Of a stretch of 64,000 nucleotides of DNA, positions 44,497 to 53,645 are shown piece by piece. Each line of letters starts with the position of its first letter. Position 1 is the first letter of the stretch. The notes beneath the pieces were generated by a model. The model was not told the DNA's origin. It ran no database searches and was given only the letters and a program-made list of their open reading frames with translations. This stretch comes from Actinomadura sp. J1-007 (GTDB taxonomy: Bacteria > Actinomycetota > Actinomycetes > Streptosporangiales > Streptosporangiaceae): positions 3,348,001-3,412,000 of the forward strand of contig NZ_WING01000001.1 in assembly GCF_009793335.1 (NCBI RefSeq). The letters run 5' to 3'. A program made the position numbers and the translations under genes.

Positions 44497-45471
44497 ATGT
44501 CCACTCCGCACCGTGTCGTCGTCGCCGTGTTTCCCGGCGTCGATCTGCTCGATGTCACCGGGCCCGCCGAGGTGTTCTCGGTCGCGAACCGGGAGATGTC
44601 GGGCCGTACGCCCTACCAGGTGCTGCTGGCCGGGCCGGACGGCGGGCAGGTGCGCACCAGCGCCGGGGTACGGCTTGCCACCGACCTGACGTTCGACCAG
44701 GTCGGCGACCGGGTGGACACGCTCGTGGTGCCCGGCGCGGTGGACGCCGACGGGGCTCCGGTGATCGATCCGGTGGTGGTCGACTGGATCACCGACACCG
44801 CGCGGCACGCCCGCCGGGTCGCGTCGGTGTGCGTCGGCGCCCACCTGCTGGCCGCCGGCGGGCTGCTGGCGGGACGGACGGCGACCACGCACTGGGCCAC
44901 CGCCGACCGGCTGGCCTCCGACCATCCCGACGTCACCGTGGACCCCGACCCCATCTACGTCCGTTCGGGAAAGGTGTGGACGGGCGCGGGCATCAGCGCC
45001 TGCATGGACCTCACGCTGGCGCTGGTCGCCGAGGACCACGGCGAACGGCTCGCCTTGGCGGTCGCCCGGCAGTTGGTGATGTACCTCAAGCGCCAGGGCG
45101 GGCAGAGCCAGTTCAGCGTCCCGCTGTGGCAGGCCCCGACCGAGCGCCGCGACATCGACGAGCTGCGGGCGTGGATCACCACGGACCTCACCGCGGACCT
45201 GTCGGCGGCGGCGCTCGCCGAACGGATGTGCCTCAGCGAACGGCACTTCACCCGGGTCTTCCGCAAGGAGACCGGCACCACCCCGGCGGTCTACGTCGAG
45301 GCGGCGCGGGTGGAGGCCGCGCGGCGGCTGCTGGAGAGCACCGACGAGCCGCTCGACCGGGTGGCCGACGCGTGCGGCCTGCGGTCGGTGGAGACGCTGC
45401 ACCGGGCGTTCCGCCGACGTCTCGGCACTACTCCTGCGGCCTACCGACGGCGGTTCCGCACGGCCGCCTGA
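44497..45471 (+). CDS. GlxA family transcriptional regulator (DJ-1/PfpI plus AraC domains)
   Basis: A 324-residue regulator. ATG 44497 begins MSTPHRVVVAVFPGVDLLD. The N-terminal DJ-1/PfpI amidotransferase-like domain contains the nucleophile-elbow sequence VASVCVGAHLLAAGGLLAGR. The C-terminal AraC domain has two helix-turn-helix units (LAERMCLSERHFTRVFRKETG and DRVADACGLRSVETLHRAFR). GlxA regulators commonly control adjacent hydrolase genes. Here an isochorismatase-like gene lies 220 bp downstream on the same strand. Confidence 0.92.
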   Translation: MSTPHRVVVAVFPGVDLLDVTGPAEVFSVANREMSGRTPYQVLLAGPDGGQVRTSAGVRLATDLTFDQVGDRVDTLVVPGAVDADGAPVIDPVVVDWITDTARHARRVASVCVGAHLLAAGGLLAGRTATTHWATADRLASDHPDVTVDPDPIYVRSGKVWTGAGISACMDLTLALVAEDHGERLALAVARQLVMYLKRQGGQSQFSVPLWQAPTERRDIDELRAWITTDLTADLSAAALAERMCLSERHFTRVFRKETGTTPAVYVEAARVEAARRLLESTDEPLDRVADACGLRSVETLHRAFRRRLGTTPAAYRRRFRTAA

Positions 45472-45690
45472 TTTCTCGTCCAGGCGGGACGGTGTCGTAC
45501 GGGCGGGGCCTCGGGTGCGGTGCGCTCGGGGCGAGGCCGGTGCGGCGCGTTCGGCGCGGCCTGAGTCGGCGCGGCCTCCGGTGCGCTTGCCGGGGGCGTC
45601 GCGCGGCTGAGGCGGAGGGCCGGGGCGGTCGGGTGCGGAGTGCGTCGGCTGGTGGGTTGGTTTGTTCGATTTCTGATTTGGAGGAGACAG

Positions 45691-46293
45691 ATGAACGTTT
45701 CGGCGACGCTGCGCGAGGTGATGGGGCTGGACGGCACGCTGCCGCGGCTGTCCGCGTCCACCCTGGTGCTGATCGATTTTCAGAACACGTACCGTACGGG
45801 CGTCATGGCGCTTCCCGGCGCAGATCGGGCCCTGGACGCTGGGGCGCGGTTGCTGGAGCGCGCTCGTTCCGTCGGGACGCCTGTGGTGCACGTCGTCAAC
45901 GACGGCGGGGAGGGCAGTCCGTACGACATCCGCGCTGAGATCGGACGGATCGAGCCGCGCGTCGCGCCTCGCGACGGCGAGCAGGTCGTGGTGAAGGGAT
46001 TCCCGAACTCCTTCCACCAGACCGACCTGCTGGAGGTGCTGCAACGGCTGGACGCCGGGCCGGATCTGGTGCTGGCGGGCTTCATGACCCACATGTGCGT
46101 GCAGTTCACGGCGCAGGGAGCTTTCAACCTCGGGTACCGGCCCACCGTCGTGGCCGAGGCGTGCGCGAGTCGGCCGCTTCCCGGTCCGGGCGGCGCGCCG
46201 GTCCCGGCGGACGACCTGCACGCCGCGGCTCTGACCACGATCGGCGACCTGTTCGGCCTGGTCGCCGCCCGTGAGGCCGACCTGCCCGATTGA
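45691..46293 (+). CDS. Isochorismatase-like cysteine hydrolase
   Basis: A 200-residue protein of the isochorismatase/nicotinamidase superfamily with its complete triad: D29 (LVLIDFQNT), K102 (VVVKGFPNSF) and C136 (GFMTHMCVQFT). ATG 45691 follows GGAGGAG at ideal spacing. It hydrolyses an amide or enol-ether whose identity cannot be read here. Its pairing with a GlxA regulator is a recurring arrangement. About 60 bp after it lies a short gap, then the convergent sigma/anti-sigma pair. Confidence 0.88.
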   Translation: MNVSATLREVMGLDGTLPRLSASTLVLIDFQNTYRTGVMALPGADRALDAGARLLERARSVGTPVVHVVNDGGEGSPYDIRAEIGRIEPRVAPRDGEQVVVKGFPNSFHQTDLLEVLQRLDAGPDLVLAGFMTHMCVQFTAQGAFNLGYRPTVVAEACASRPLPGPGGAPVPADDLHAAALTTIGDLFGLVAAREADLPD

Positions 46294-46430
46294 TCGTTCC
46301 GGGGAGCGGTCCCGGCACGCCGGGGCCTGTCCGGCCTTGCGTCCTGGCGCGGCGAGACAGGTGAACGTCTCGTCCGCGCCAGGAGGCAGCGCCGAGGTGT
46401 CGCCGCCTGGTCGTCGGTGGGCGCAGTCCG

Positions 46431-47108
46431 TCACTTGCGCCTGTCGTAGATGCCGACCGCCCAGGTTCCCGGGCGGGTGCCGGTGCGGGCGGCGACCTTG
46501 TCGATCTTCTCCGGGTCGGTCGTGCCGTTGATCTCCGCCTCGGGCGGTAGCACCCACAGTTCCCAGGTGTGCGGCCGTCCCGCCCACGCGGTTCCGGCCG
46601 ATTGGGGGTCGAACTGCGCCAGGTGGTCCCGCGGGCCGCAACGGCCGATGTCCGCCGCACGGCCGGGGGAGTCGGTCTTGACCACCAGCCAGGAGTCGGG
46701 GACGGAGCATCGCACGTTGTAGATGGTGTCGGTGCTCAAGGCCGTGAACCGCAGGCGGACCGGTTCGCCCATGCGGTCGTGCTGCTCCGACTGGATGAGC
46801 GGCAGGTTCTCGTTCCGGAAGAGGTGGCCGGCCTTGGCGGGGAGCGGCACCTTGGCCGGAAGGCGTACCGACACCGGCACGGCTTCGGCGGGGATCGGGT
46901 CGTCCTTGCCGTCTGGGAGGGCGAGTGCGGCGCCGATCAGGGCGGCCACCGCGCCGGTGGCCAACGACGCGCGGACGGCGCGGCGGCGGCGCAGAATGCG
47001 TTGCCCGAGTGCTGCGGCCCGTTCGCCGCGCTCGGGGGCGGCGGGTGGGTTCTCGGTGCGTTCCCGCAGCATGACGACTAGTTCCCGCTCTGATCGAGGC
47101 ATGGTCAT
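46431..47108 (-). CDS. Membrane protein encoded with a SigE-family sigma factor (putative anti-sigma)
   Basis: A 225-residue protein. A cytoplasmic head of about 45 residues (MTMPRSERELVVMLRERTEN) with an Arg cluster precedes a single membrane helix (ASLATGAVAALIGAALAL, about 46-64) and an extracytoplasmic domain with two cysteines (NVRCSVPDSW, IGRCGPRD). The ATG at 47108 overlaps the sigma stop by 4 nt (ATGA). Position and topology suggest an anti-sigma or signalling partner, but there is no ZAS zinc motif, so the role is inferred from context only. Confidence 0.75.
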   Translation of the reverse strand: MTMPRSERELVVMLRERTENPPAAPERGERAAALGQRILRRRRAVRASLATGAVAALIGAALALPDGKDDPIPAEAVPVSVRLPAKVPLPAKAGHLFRNENLPLIQSEQHDRMGEPVRLRFTALSTDTIYNVRCSVPDSWLVVKTDSPGRAADIGRCGPRDHLAQFDPQSAGTAWAGRPHTWELWVLPPEAEINGTTDPEKIDKVAARTGTRPGTWAVGIYDRRK

Positions 47109-47599
47109 CTCGCTTCCTTGAGGGCTTGGAGGGTGGGATCGACCCGCAGCCGCAGCAGGGCCCTGCGGAGCTGGGTCCTGACGCTGGAAACGGAGCAGCC
47201 CAGGATCCGGGCGACCTGGGCGAGCGGCAGCGACTCGAAGTAGTGCAGCACCACGACCGCGCGCTGCCGGTCCGACAGCCGGGCCAGCGCCGTCCACATC
47301 GCGTCCCGGTCGTCGAAGGCCGTCGTCGGGTCGGGCCGGGCGGTCTCGGGGAGCCGCGCGGTCGGGACCTCGCCGCGCCAGCGCCGCCGCCACCAGGAGG
47401 CGTGCGTGTTGGTCAGGATCCGGTAGACGTACGGGCTCGGATCGTCCGACACCCGTCCCCATGCGACCCATGCCTTGGCGAGCGCGGTCTGCAACAGATC
47501 CTCGGCACGGGCCCAGTCCTGCGTCAGCAGGTACGCCAGGCGCAGTAAACGGTCGGAATGCTCCTCGACATAGCCGGTGAAGCCGGATCGATCCGCCAT
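47105..47599 (-). CDS. SigE-family ECF sigma factor
   Basis: A 164-residue sigma-70 family protein of the actinobacterial SigE group. Region 2 is seen as VEEHSDRLLRLAYLLTQDWARAEDLLQTAL and YRILTNTHASWWRRRWRGE. Region 4 follows as LARLSDRQRAVVVLHYFESLPLAQVARILGCSVSSVRTQLRRAL. The ATG is at 47599. It is translationally coupled to the membrane protein gene downstream. The target promoters are not visible. Confidence 0.92.
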   Translation of the reverse strand: MADRSGFTGYVEEHSDRLLRLAYLLTQDWARAEDLLQTALAKAWVAWGRVSDDPSPYVYRILTNTHASWWRRRWRGEVPTARLPETARPDPTTAFDDRDAMWTALARLSDRQRAVVVLHYFESLPLAQVARILGCSVSSVRTQLRRALLRLRVDPTLQALKEAR

Positions 47600-47810
47600 G
47601 CGGCGTCCTTCCTATCAACGTCTTCACCGCAACTACGCCGAAGCGGTCGCGAATGGGTGACAGCTAAGGGAAGGAGATCGGCGCGCATGGTTTCGGTGTG
47701 CCGTGGCCGAGGCCCGCGGCCCGAGCTTCGCGATGGGGCGCGGCTGGTCGTCCTCAGGGCACGCGGGGCCCCCTCCTCAGGACGAGGAATGTCAGAGCGG
47801 CGTGCGATGG

Positions 47811-48955
47811 TCAGGTGGGGGACAGGCGCCAGAGGGAGGTGGTCTCGGCGGCGCGGGCGGCGTGCAGGGGGTCGTCCGGATCGGACGCGCGCGGGTGGCG
47901 CGGCTTGATGTCGAGGCGGTCGAGGACCGTCAGCCCTGCGGCGGCGAACGCGTCGAGGAGGGCGGCGCGGGTGCGGAGTCCGAGGTGTTCGGCGAGGTCG
48001 GAGAGGACGAGCCAGCCTTCGCCGCCGGGTTCGAGGCGGCCGGGCAGCCCGTTCAGGAAACCGTGGAGCATCCGGCTGTCGGGGTCGTAGACGGCGTGTT
48101 CGAGGGGGAGGCGGGACGTCCGGGCAGCCACGGCGGATTGCACACGATCAGCGGCGCGCGGCCGTCCGGCGGGAACAGGTCGGCCTCCACGACGTCCACC
48201 CGGCCGGCCAGGCCGAGGCGGGCGACGTTGTCACGGGCGCAGGCGAGCGCGCGGGGGTCCTGGTCCGTCGCGACGACGCGTTCGACGCCCCTGCGGGCCA
48301 GAACGGCCGACAGGACGCCCGTGCCGGTGCCGACGTCGTACGCGAGCGTCGTGGACGGAAGCGGCGCGTCCGCGACCAGATCGACGTACTCGCCCCTGAT
48401 CGGCGAGAACACCCCGTAGTGCGGATGGATCCGGGCACCGGCGAGGGCGGGGATCTCCACGCCCTTCGCCCGCCACTCGTGCGCGCCGACGACGCCGAGC
48501 AGTTCGCGCAGGGACGTCACGTAGGGGCCGCCGTCCGGGCCGTACGCCTCGGCGCACGCCTCCCGCACGTCGGGCGCCCGCCGCAACGGGACCACGTGGC
48601 CGGCGTCGAGCGGGATCAGCAGCATCCCGAGCGTTCGCGCCCGCTGCGCCCGCGCCTGGCGGTAGAGGTGGAACGCCTGGACCTGCGACGGTTCGACCCG
48701 GTCCCGGCCCCGGCGCTTGCGGCGCGGCGTCCGGTCGGCGCGGCGCGCCATCGCCGTGAGGAGCTGCCGCGCGTTCTGGAAGTCGCCGCGCCACAGCAGC
48801 GCGGTGCCCTCGCAGGCCATGCGGTACGCGTCGTCCGCGCGGGTGGCGTCGTCCGCCACGACCACCCGGCGCGGGGCCGCCGCTCCGGTCTCCGAACGCC
48901 AGAGGGCGGTGCGTTCCTCCCCGTTCTCCGTCCACGCGAGGCGTTCTCCGCCCAT
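47811..48955 (-). CDS. Class I SAM-dependent methyltransferase (single-base frameshift)
   Basis: About 381 residues when restored. The first 280 residues contain the SAM-binding motif AYDVGTGTGVLSAVLARRG, the acidic motif VVATDQDPRALACARDN and the catalytic-type tetrapeptide NPPW (about residue 272), as in HemK/RlmG-like N-methyltransferases. The frame then breaks at the G5 run 48104-48108 (plus strand). One added base joins RPASP to LEHAVYDPDSRMLHGFLNGL, which has the normal end of the family. The N-terminal 120 residues are Arg-rich and less typical. The substrate could be protein, rRNA or a small molecule. Confidence 0.82.
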
Positions 48956-49232
48956 GTCACCCCTAGTCGCCGCCGTTCCCCCGATCGTAAGGCCGCGACG
49001 CCGGGCCGCCGCCCGCCGGCTTCGGGGAGCAGCCAGGTCGGTGCTGGACGCGTGGTGGGACGTCTCGGCCAGCTTGCGCAGTGCCCGTTGCGACGGGGCC
49101 CGGCTCGGCGGCGTAGAGCATGAGGCGGCTGAGGACGCGGCGCGGGTGATCGGCTACCTGGCGTCCCCGCTCGCCTCCCAGGTCACCGGGGCCGAACGGA
49201 CCGACGACGGCGGCACCCTCCCCCACCTCTGA
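48954..49232 (+). CDS. Doubtful small ORF
   Basis: A 92-codon plus-strand frame whose second half (SVLDAWWDVSASLRSARCDG, AARVIGYLASPLASQVTGAE) looks more protein-like than the competing minus-strand frame at 48963-49226. It has no ribosome site and its first third is Arg-rich. It occupies the 360-bp gap between the methyltransferase gene and the NTF2-like gene. Listed for completeness; it may not be real. Confidence 0.2.
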   Translation: MSPLVAAVPPIVRPRRRAAARRLRGAARSVLDAWWDVSASLRSARCDGARLGGVEHEAAEDAARVIGYLASPLASQVTGAERTDDGGTLPHL

Positions 49233-49316
49233 CCCCGGTGGTACGGCTCGCCCGCCGCCCGCCGTCCGCCCGGAACCCCGTCGCCGGGGCCGGGCGGTGG
49301 CGCGTCCGGCGGGGGT

Positions 49317-49679
49317 TCAGGCGGGGACCTTGTCGAGGAAGCCGTGGACGCGGTCGATCCGTCCGTCCTTGGTGAGAACGGCCACGTCGAAGCCGACCAC
49401 GACGGCCTCGCCGCCAGCCGGACCGAGCTCCCAGGTGAACCGGGCCAGGTCGTGATGGGCGTCCACGCCCCCGGCCAGCCGGAACACGAAGTCGGGGAAC
49501 TGCGCCTGCACCGCCCCGATGGTCGCGTCGATCGCGTCCCGGCCCTCCGCCTCGGCCAGCGGGTCGATGTACGCGCCGTTCTCGGTCCAGAGGGCGTCGA
49601 TCTCGGCACGGCGCGCGGCCGGGTCCTTCTGGTTCCACGCGGCGATGTAGCGGTCGACGATCTGCTGGGCGTCGTTCAT
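49317..49679 (-). CDS. NTF2-like/SnoaL-like protein
   Basis: A 120-residue cone-shaped alpha+beta protein of the SnoaL/NTF2-like superfamily. It has IVDRYIAAWNQKDPAARRAE (helix 1) and ALWTENGAYIDPLAEAEGRD (strand turn), and a C-terminal beta sheet (HHDLARFTWELGPAGG, VVVGFDVAVLTKDGRIDRVH). ATG 49679 has GGAG about 7 nt upstream. Such proteins are polyketide cyclase-, isomerase- or binding-type; which one cannot be decided. It is divergent from the EamA transporter gene. Confidence 0.85.
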   Translation of the reverse strand: MNDAQQIVDRYIAAWNQKDPAARRAEIDALWTENGAYIDPLAEAEGRDAIDATIGAVQAQFPDFVFRLAGGVDAHHDLARFTWELGPAGGEAVVVGFDVAVLTKDGRIDRVHGFLDKVPA

Positions 49680-49959
49680 GGCGTTCTCCTGCCGTATCCG
49701 GTCCGGGAGGCCGTCCGGCTCCCCGTTGTCGTCCACGTTTCCAGCGGAACGACCGGAGATCGATTACCTCGCGGGTCATGCCCCCCGTTCTGGCGGAACG
49801 TCGCGGCCTGCCCGGATTCGCCCGCCCCCGGGCCGGATAGTGTCTGCCCGCGCCCTCCCACCCTCCACGAAGATCGACCCGTCCGCACGGCGATGTGCCG
49901 CGAGCGGTACGAGCGGCGCGCGAGACGGCATCCGAACGCGAGGAAGGAGAGCGGCTCCA

Positions 49960-51275
49960 GTGGCCGACCCGGCGACACCCGGCACACCCCCGACCGGCCG
50001 AACCGACCCGGCCACCCCAGCGGACCAGTCCGCTCGGCCAGACGGACGGCCCGTCCCGTCCGGCCAGGCGGCCCCAGCGGACCAGTCCGTCCCGCCTGGT
50101 CAGTCCGTCCCGTCCGGCCAGACGGTCCCCGCGGACCGATCCGTTCCGTTCGGCCAGTCCGTCCCGTCCAGCCAGACGGTCCCCGCGGACCGATCCGTTC
50201 CGTCCGGCCAGTCCGTCCCGCCTGGCCAGACGGCCCCAGCGGACCGGTCCGTCCCGTCCGGTCAGGCCGTCTCGTCTGGTCAGGTGACTTCGGCTGGTCA
50301 GATGGGCTTGGCAGGCAGTGATCCGCCGGGCGGGGCGGGGGCCGCGTTCGGGGGAACGGGGCGGCGGCGGCTTCGATCGGGCTCGCCGTGCTGGGGGCGC
50401 TGTTCTTCTCCGCGTCGTTCATCGCCAACCGGGTCATGGCCGTGGACGGCGGGGCGTGGGAGTGGAGCGCGTCGCTGCGGTTCCTCTACTCGCTGCCGAT
50501 CTTCTTCGTGATCGTCGCCGCGCGCGGCGGGACGGGGCCCGTGCTGCGCGCGCTGCGCGCCCGGCCCTGGCAGTGGACGGTGTGGAGCACGGTCGGGTTC
50601 GGCCTGTTCTACGCGCCGCTGTGCCTCGCCGCCGACCTCGCGCCCGGCTGGACCGTCGCCGCGACCTGGCAGGTGACCATCGTCTGCGGCGTTCTCCTCG
50701 CGCCCCTGCTGTACGACGACGAGCGCGGCGCGATCCCCGTGCGAGGCCTGGCGCTGTCGGCGCTGATCCTCGCGGGCGTGTTCCTGACGCAGCTCGGCGG
50801 GCACGGTTCGCTGTCCTGGGGGATGGCCGGGGGTGTCGCGGTCGTCCTCGTCGCGGCGGTCGCCTACCCCCTCGGCAACCGGCGGACGATGGAGCTCGCG
50901 GGCGCCGGGCTCGACACGTTCCAGCGGCTGCTCGCCATGTCGATCGCCAGCCTGCCGTTCTGGCTGGCCGTCGGGGTGCTGGGCGCGGTGCGGGCGGGCC
51001 CGCCGCCGTCCGGGCAGCTCACCGGGACGGCGCTGGTCGCGGTCAGCTCGGGCGTGATCGCGACCTCGCTGTTCTTCGCCGCGACGCACCGGGTGCGCCG
51101 CCACCCGTTCCGGCTGGCCGCGGTCGAGGCGACCCAGGCCGCCGAGGTCGTCTTCGTCGCCCTCCTCGAACCGGTGATCACCTCGTCCGCCGCGCCCGGC
51201 GCCTGGTCGTGGACGGGCATCGCGGCGATCTGCGCGGGCGTCGTCCTCTACGCCTTCGCGGGACGCACCCGCTGA
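49960..51275 (+). CDS. EamA/EmrE-like DMT family transporter with repetitive N-terminal tail (single-base frameshift)
   Basis: The transporter proper (from about position 50390: VLGALFFSASFIANRVMAVD) has ten helices of the drug/metabolite transporter type (PF13536-like). Upstream, a GTG at 49960 with AAGGAG starts a Pro/Ser/Gln-rich frame of about 130 residues, including four 18-residue repeats, that leads directly into the transporter if one G is added in the G runs at 50350-50361 (AFGGTG to AAAASIGLAVLG). The total is then about 438 residues. Without the correction the start would be a GTG inside helix 1 (50388), which is implausible. The tail would be cytoplasmic and disordered. Confidence 0.72.
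50065..50280 (+). repeat. Four tandem 54-bp units encoding 18-residue repeats
   Basis: Consecutive in-frame units read QAAPADQSVPPGQSVPSG, QTVPADRSVPFGQSVPSS, QTVPADRSVPSGQSVPPG and QTAPADRSVPSGQAVSSG, each with an internal 6-residue SVPSGQ-like sub-repeat. They lie in the N-terminal tail of the EamA-like transporter. Confidence 0.85.
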
Positions 51276-51362
51276 CCCCGCGCGACAACGCCTGTCCGCC
51301 CGCCGACGTTGATGTCGGAATTCCGCTAGTGGAACGTGCTGACCATCGGTGATGCTGGAGGC

Positions 51363-52835
51363 ATGCACGAAGATGTGGAACGGTGCGTCCGGGCGGTCCA
51401 GTCGAAGGACGCCCGCTTCGACGGGTGGTTCTTCACCGGGGTCGTGACCACCGGGATCTACTGCCGTCCGAGTTGCCCGGTCGTTCCGCCGAAGCCCGAG
51501 AACATGCGGTTCTACCCTAGCGCCGCCGCGGCCCAGCAGGCCGGGTTCCGCGCCTGCAAGCGCTGCCGCCCCGACACCAGCCCCGGCTCGCCCGAGTGGA
51601 ACCACCGGGCCGACGCGGTCGCGCGCGCCATGCGCCTCATCGCGGACGGCGTCGTCGACCGGGAGGGCGTGCCCGGCCTCGCGTCCCGGCTCGGCTACAG
51701 CACCCGGCAGATCGAACGGCAGCTGAGCGCCGAGCTCGGCGCGGGACCGCTCGCCCTCGCGCGGGCCCAGCGCGCCCAGACCGCGCGGCTGCTGATCGAG
51801 ACCACGCCGATCCCGATGGGCGACGTGGCGTTCGCCGCCGGGTTCGCGAGCATCCGGGCGTTCAACGAGACCGTGCGCGAGGTGTTCGCGCTGACCCCGA
51901 CGCAGCTGCGCGACCGGGTCGCGCGCGGGCATCCGGCCGCCGCGTCCGGGACGCTGTCGCTGCGGCTGCCGTTCCGCGCGCCGCTGTGCCCGGACAACCT
52001 GTACGGGCACCTCGCCGCGACCGCCGTCCCCGGCGTGGAGGAGTGGCGCGACGGCGCGTACCGCCGGACGATGCGCCTGCCGCACGGTCCCGGCGTCGCG
52101 ACGCTGCGGCCCCACCCCGACCACGTGGCCTGCTCCCTCGCCCTCGCCGACCTGCGGGACCTGACGATCGCGATCAGCCGCTGCCGCTGGATGCTCGACC
52201 TCGACGCCGACCCCGTCGCGGTGGACGACCTGCTGCGCGGCGACCCGGTGATGGCGCCGCTGGTCGACAAGGCGCCGGGCCGCCGCGTGCCGCGCACGGC
52301 GGACGGGCCCGAGTTCGCCGTACGGGCCGTCCTCGGGCAGCAGGTGTCCACGGCCGCGGCCCGCACGCACGCCGCCCGGCTCGTCACCGCGTACGGCGAG
52401 CCGGTCGCGGACCCGGCGGGCGGACTCACCCACCTGTTCCCGTCGCCGGAGGCGCTCGCGGACCTCGACCCGGAAACGCTCGCGTTCCCGAAGAGCCGCC
52501 GCCGCACCCTCGCCGCCCTGGTCGAGGCGCTCGCGGCCGGCGACGTCGACCTCGGCGTCGGCGCCGACTGGGAGGAGGCCCGCGCGCGCCTCGCCGGACT
52601 CCCCGGATTCGGGCCCTGGACGATCGAGTCGATCGCCATGCGCGCGCTCGGCGACCCCGACGCGTTCATCCCGGGCGACCTCGGCGTCCGCGCCGCCGCC
52701 CGCGCCCTCGACCTGCCCGCGACCCCGGCCGCCCTCACCCGCCGCGCCGCCGCCTGGCGCCCCTGGCGCGCGTACGCCGTGCAGTACCTGTGGGCGACCG
52801 GCGACCACGCGATCAACCTCCTCCCCACCGGCTGA
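51363..52835 (+). CDS. Ada-AlkA fusion: methyl-phosphotriester-sensing activator/3-methyladenine glycosylase
   Basis: A 490-residue bifunctional protein. The N-terminal Ada zinc domain has four cysteines C34, C38, C65 and C68 (GIYCRPSCPV, ACKRCRPDT), C34 being the methyl acceptor. An AraC-type helix-turn-helix pair follows (GLASRLGYSTRQIERQLSAE, DVAFAAGFASIRAFNETVRE). The last about 290 residues are AlkA: an N-terminal beta domain, then the HhH-GPD glycosylase with LAGLPGFGPWTIESIAMRAL and the catalytic Asp in AFIPGDLGVR. It senses and repairs alkylation damage. The Ogt gene follows 31 bp later, so the two form an adaptive-response operon. Confidence 0.93.
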   Translation: MHEDVERCVRAVQSKDARFDGWFFTGVVTTGIYCRPSCPVVPPKPENMRFYPSAAAAQQAGFRACKRCRPDTSPGSPEWNHRADAVARAMRLIADGVVDREGVPGLASRLGYSTRQIERQLSAELGAGPLALARAQRAQTARLLIETTPIPMGDVAFAAGFASIRAFNETVREVFALTPTQLRDRVARGHPAAASGTLSLRLPFRAPLCPDNLYGHLAATAVPGVEEWRDGAYRRTMRLPHGPGVATLRPHPDHVACSLALADLRDLTIAISRCRWMLDLDADPVAVDDLLRGDPVMAPLVDKAPGRRVPRTADGPEFAVRAVLGQQVSTAAARTHAARLVTAYGEPVADPAGGLTHLFPSPEALADLDPETLAFPKSRRRTLAALVEALAAGDVDLGVGADWEEARARLAGLPGFGPWTIESIAMRALGDPDAFIPGDLGVRAAARALDLPATPAALTRRAAAWRPWRAYAVQYLWATGDHAINLLPTG

Positions 52836-52866
52836 AGCCCCCCGCAGGCCGAGAAAGGATCACCCC

Positions 52867-53585
52867 ATGGCCCGTACGCACACCGCCATCGACAGCCCGG
52901 TCGGCCGCCTCACCCTGGTCGCGACCGACGGCGTCCTGTCGGGGCTCTACATGGACCTGCAACGGCACCGACCGGCGGACGAGACGTTCGGCGCGTTCGT
53001 CCCCGACGCCCGGACGAGCCCGTTCGGGAGGCCGCCGACCAGCTCGCCGCCTACTTCGCGGGCGAACGGATCGAGTTCGACATGCCGCTCACCCTCCACG
53101 GGACCGCGTTCCAGCAGCGCGTCTGGACCGCCCTGCGGGAGATCCCGTATGGCGAGACGATCTCGTACGGCGAACTGGCCACCGAGATCGGCAACCCCGC
53201 CGCGTCCCGCGCCGTCGGCCTCGCCAACGGCCGCAACCCGATCGGCGTGATCGTCCCGTGCCACCGCGTCGTCGGCTCCACCGGCGACCTCACCGGCTAC
53301 GGAGGCGGCATCGAACGCAAACGCTTCCTCCTGGCCTTCGAACGCGAAACCCGTACCGGCGCCAAACCCCCACCCTCCAACCCCTCTTCTGACCCCGTCC
53401 CGCCCGCCGAGGCGGCCCGGTGGCAGGCCGGGCCGAGCGGGGACGGGACGCGGCGCGCAAGACGAGCACGGCCACCGGAGGCGAACGGGCCGCGCCAAGC
53501 CCAGCACGCCGAGTCCGTCCGCCGTCTGCGCCCCGCCGTCCGGGGGCGGGCGTCGTCGCGCTGGAATGTCAGAGGCGAGGGATAA
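52867..53585 (+). CDS. ogt: Methylated-DNA--protein-cysteine methyltransferase (frameshifted)
   Basis: Removes methyl groups from O6-methylguanine. Part 1 (MARTHTAIDSPVGRLTLVAT to FVPDARTSP) and part 2 (EAADQLAAYFAGERIEFDMP and on) lie in different frames; one base is missing near 53024-53028. Part 2 has the active-site Cys in VIVPCHRVVGSTG and the recognition helix GNPAASRAVGLANGRNP. As written, the second frame runs to 53585 with a 70-residue unrelated tail. A further missing C in the run 53367-53371 would give a stop at 53392, the normal family end, so the true end is uncertain. It is coupled to the upstream Ada-AlkA gene. Confidence 0.85.
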
Positions 53586-53645
53586 CGTCCCGGGTGTGGG
53601 CGATCTCGCTGGGATCGCCGTACGTGTGAGAAGGAGCGGGTCATC

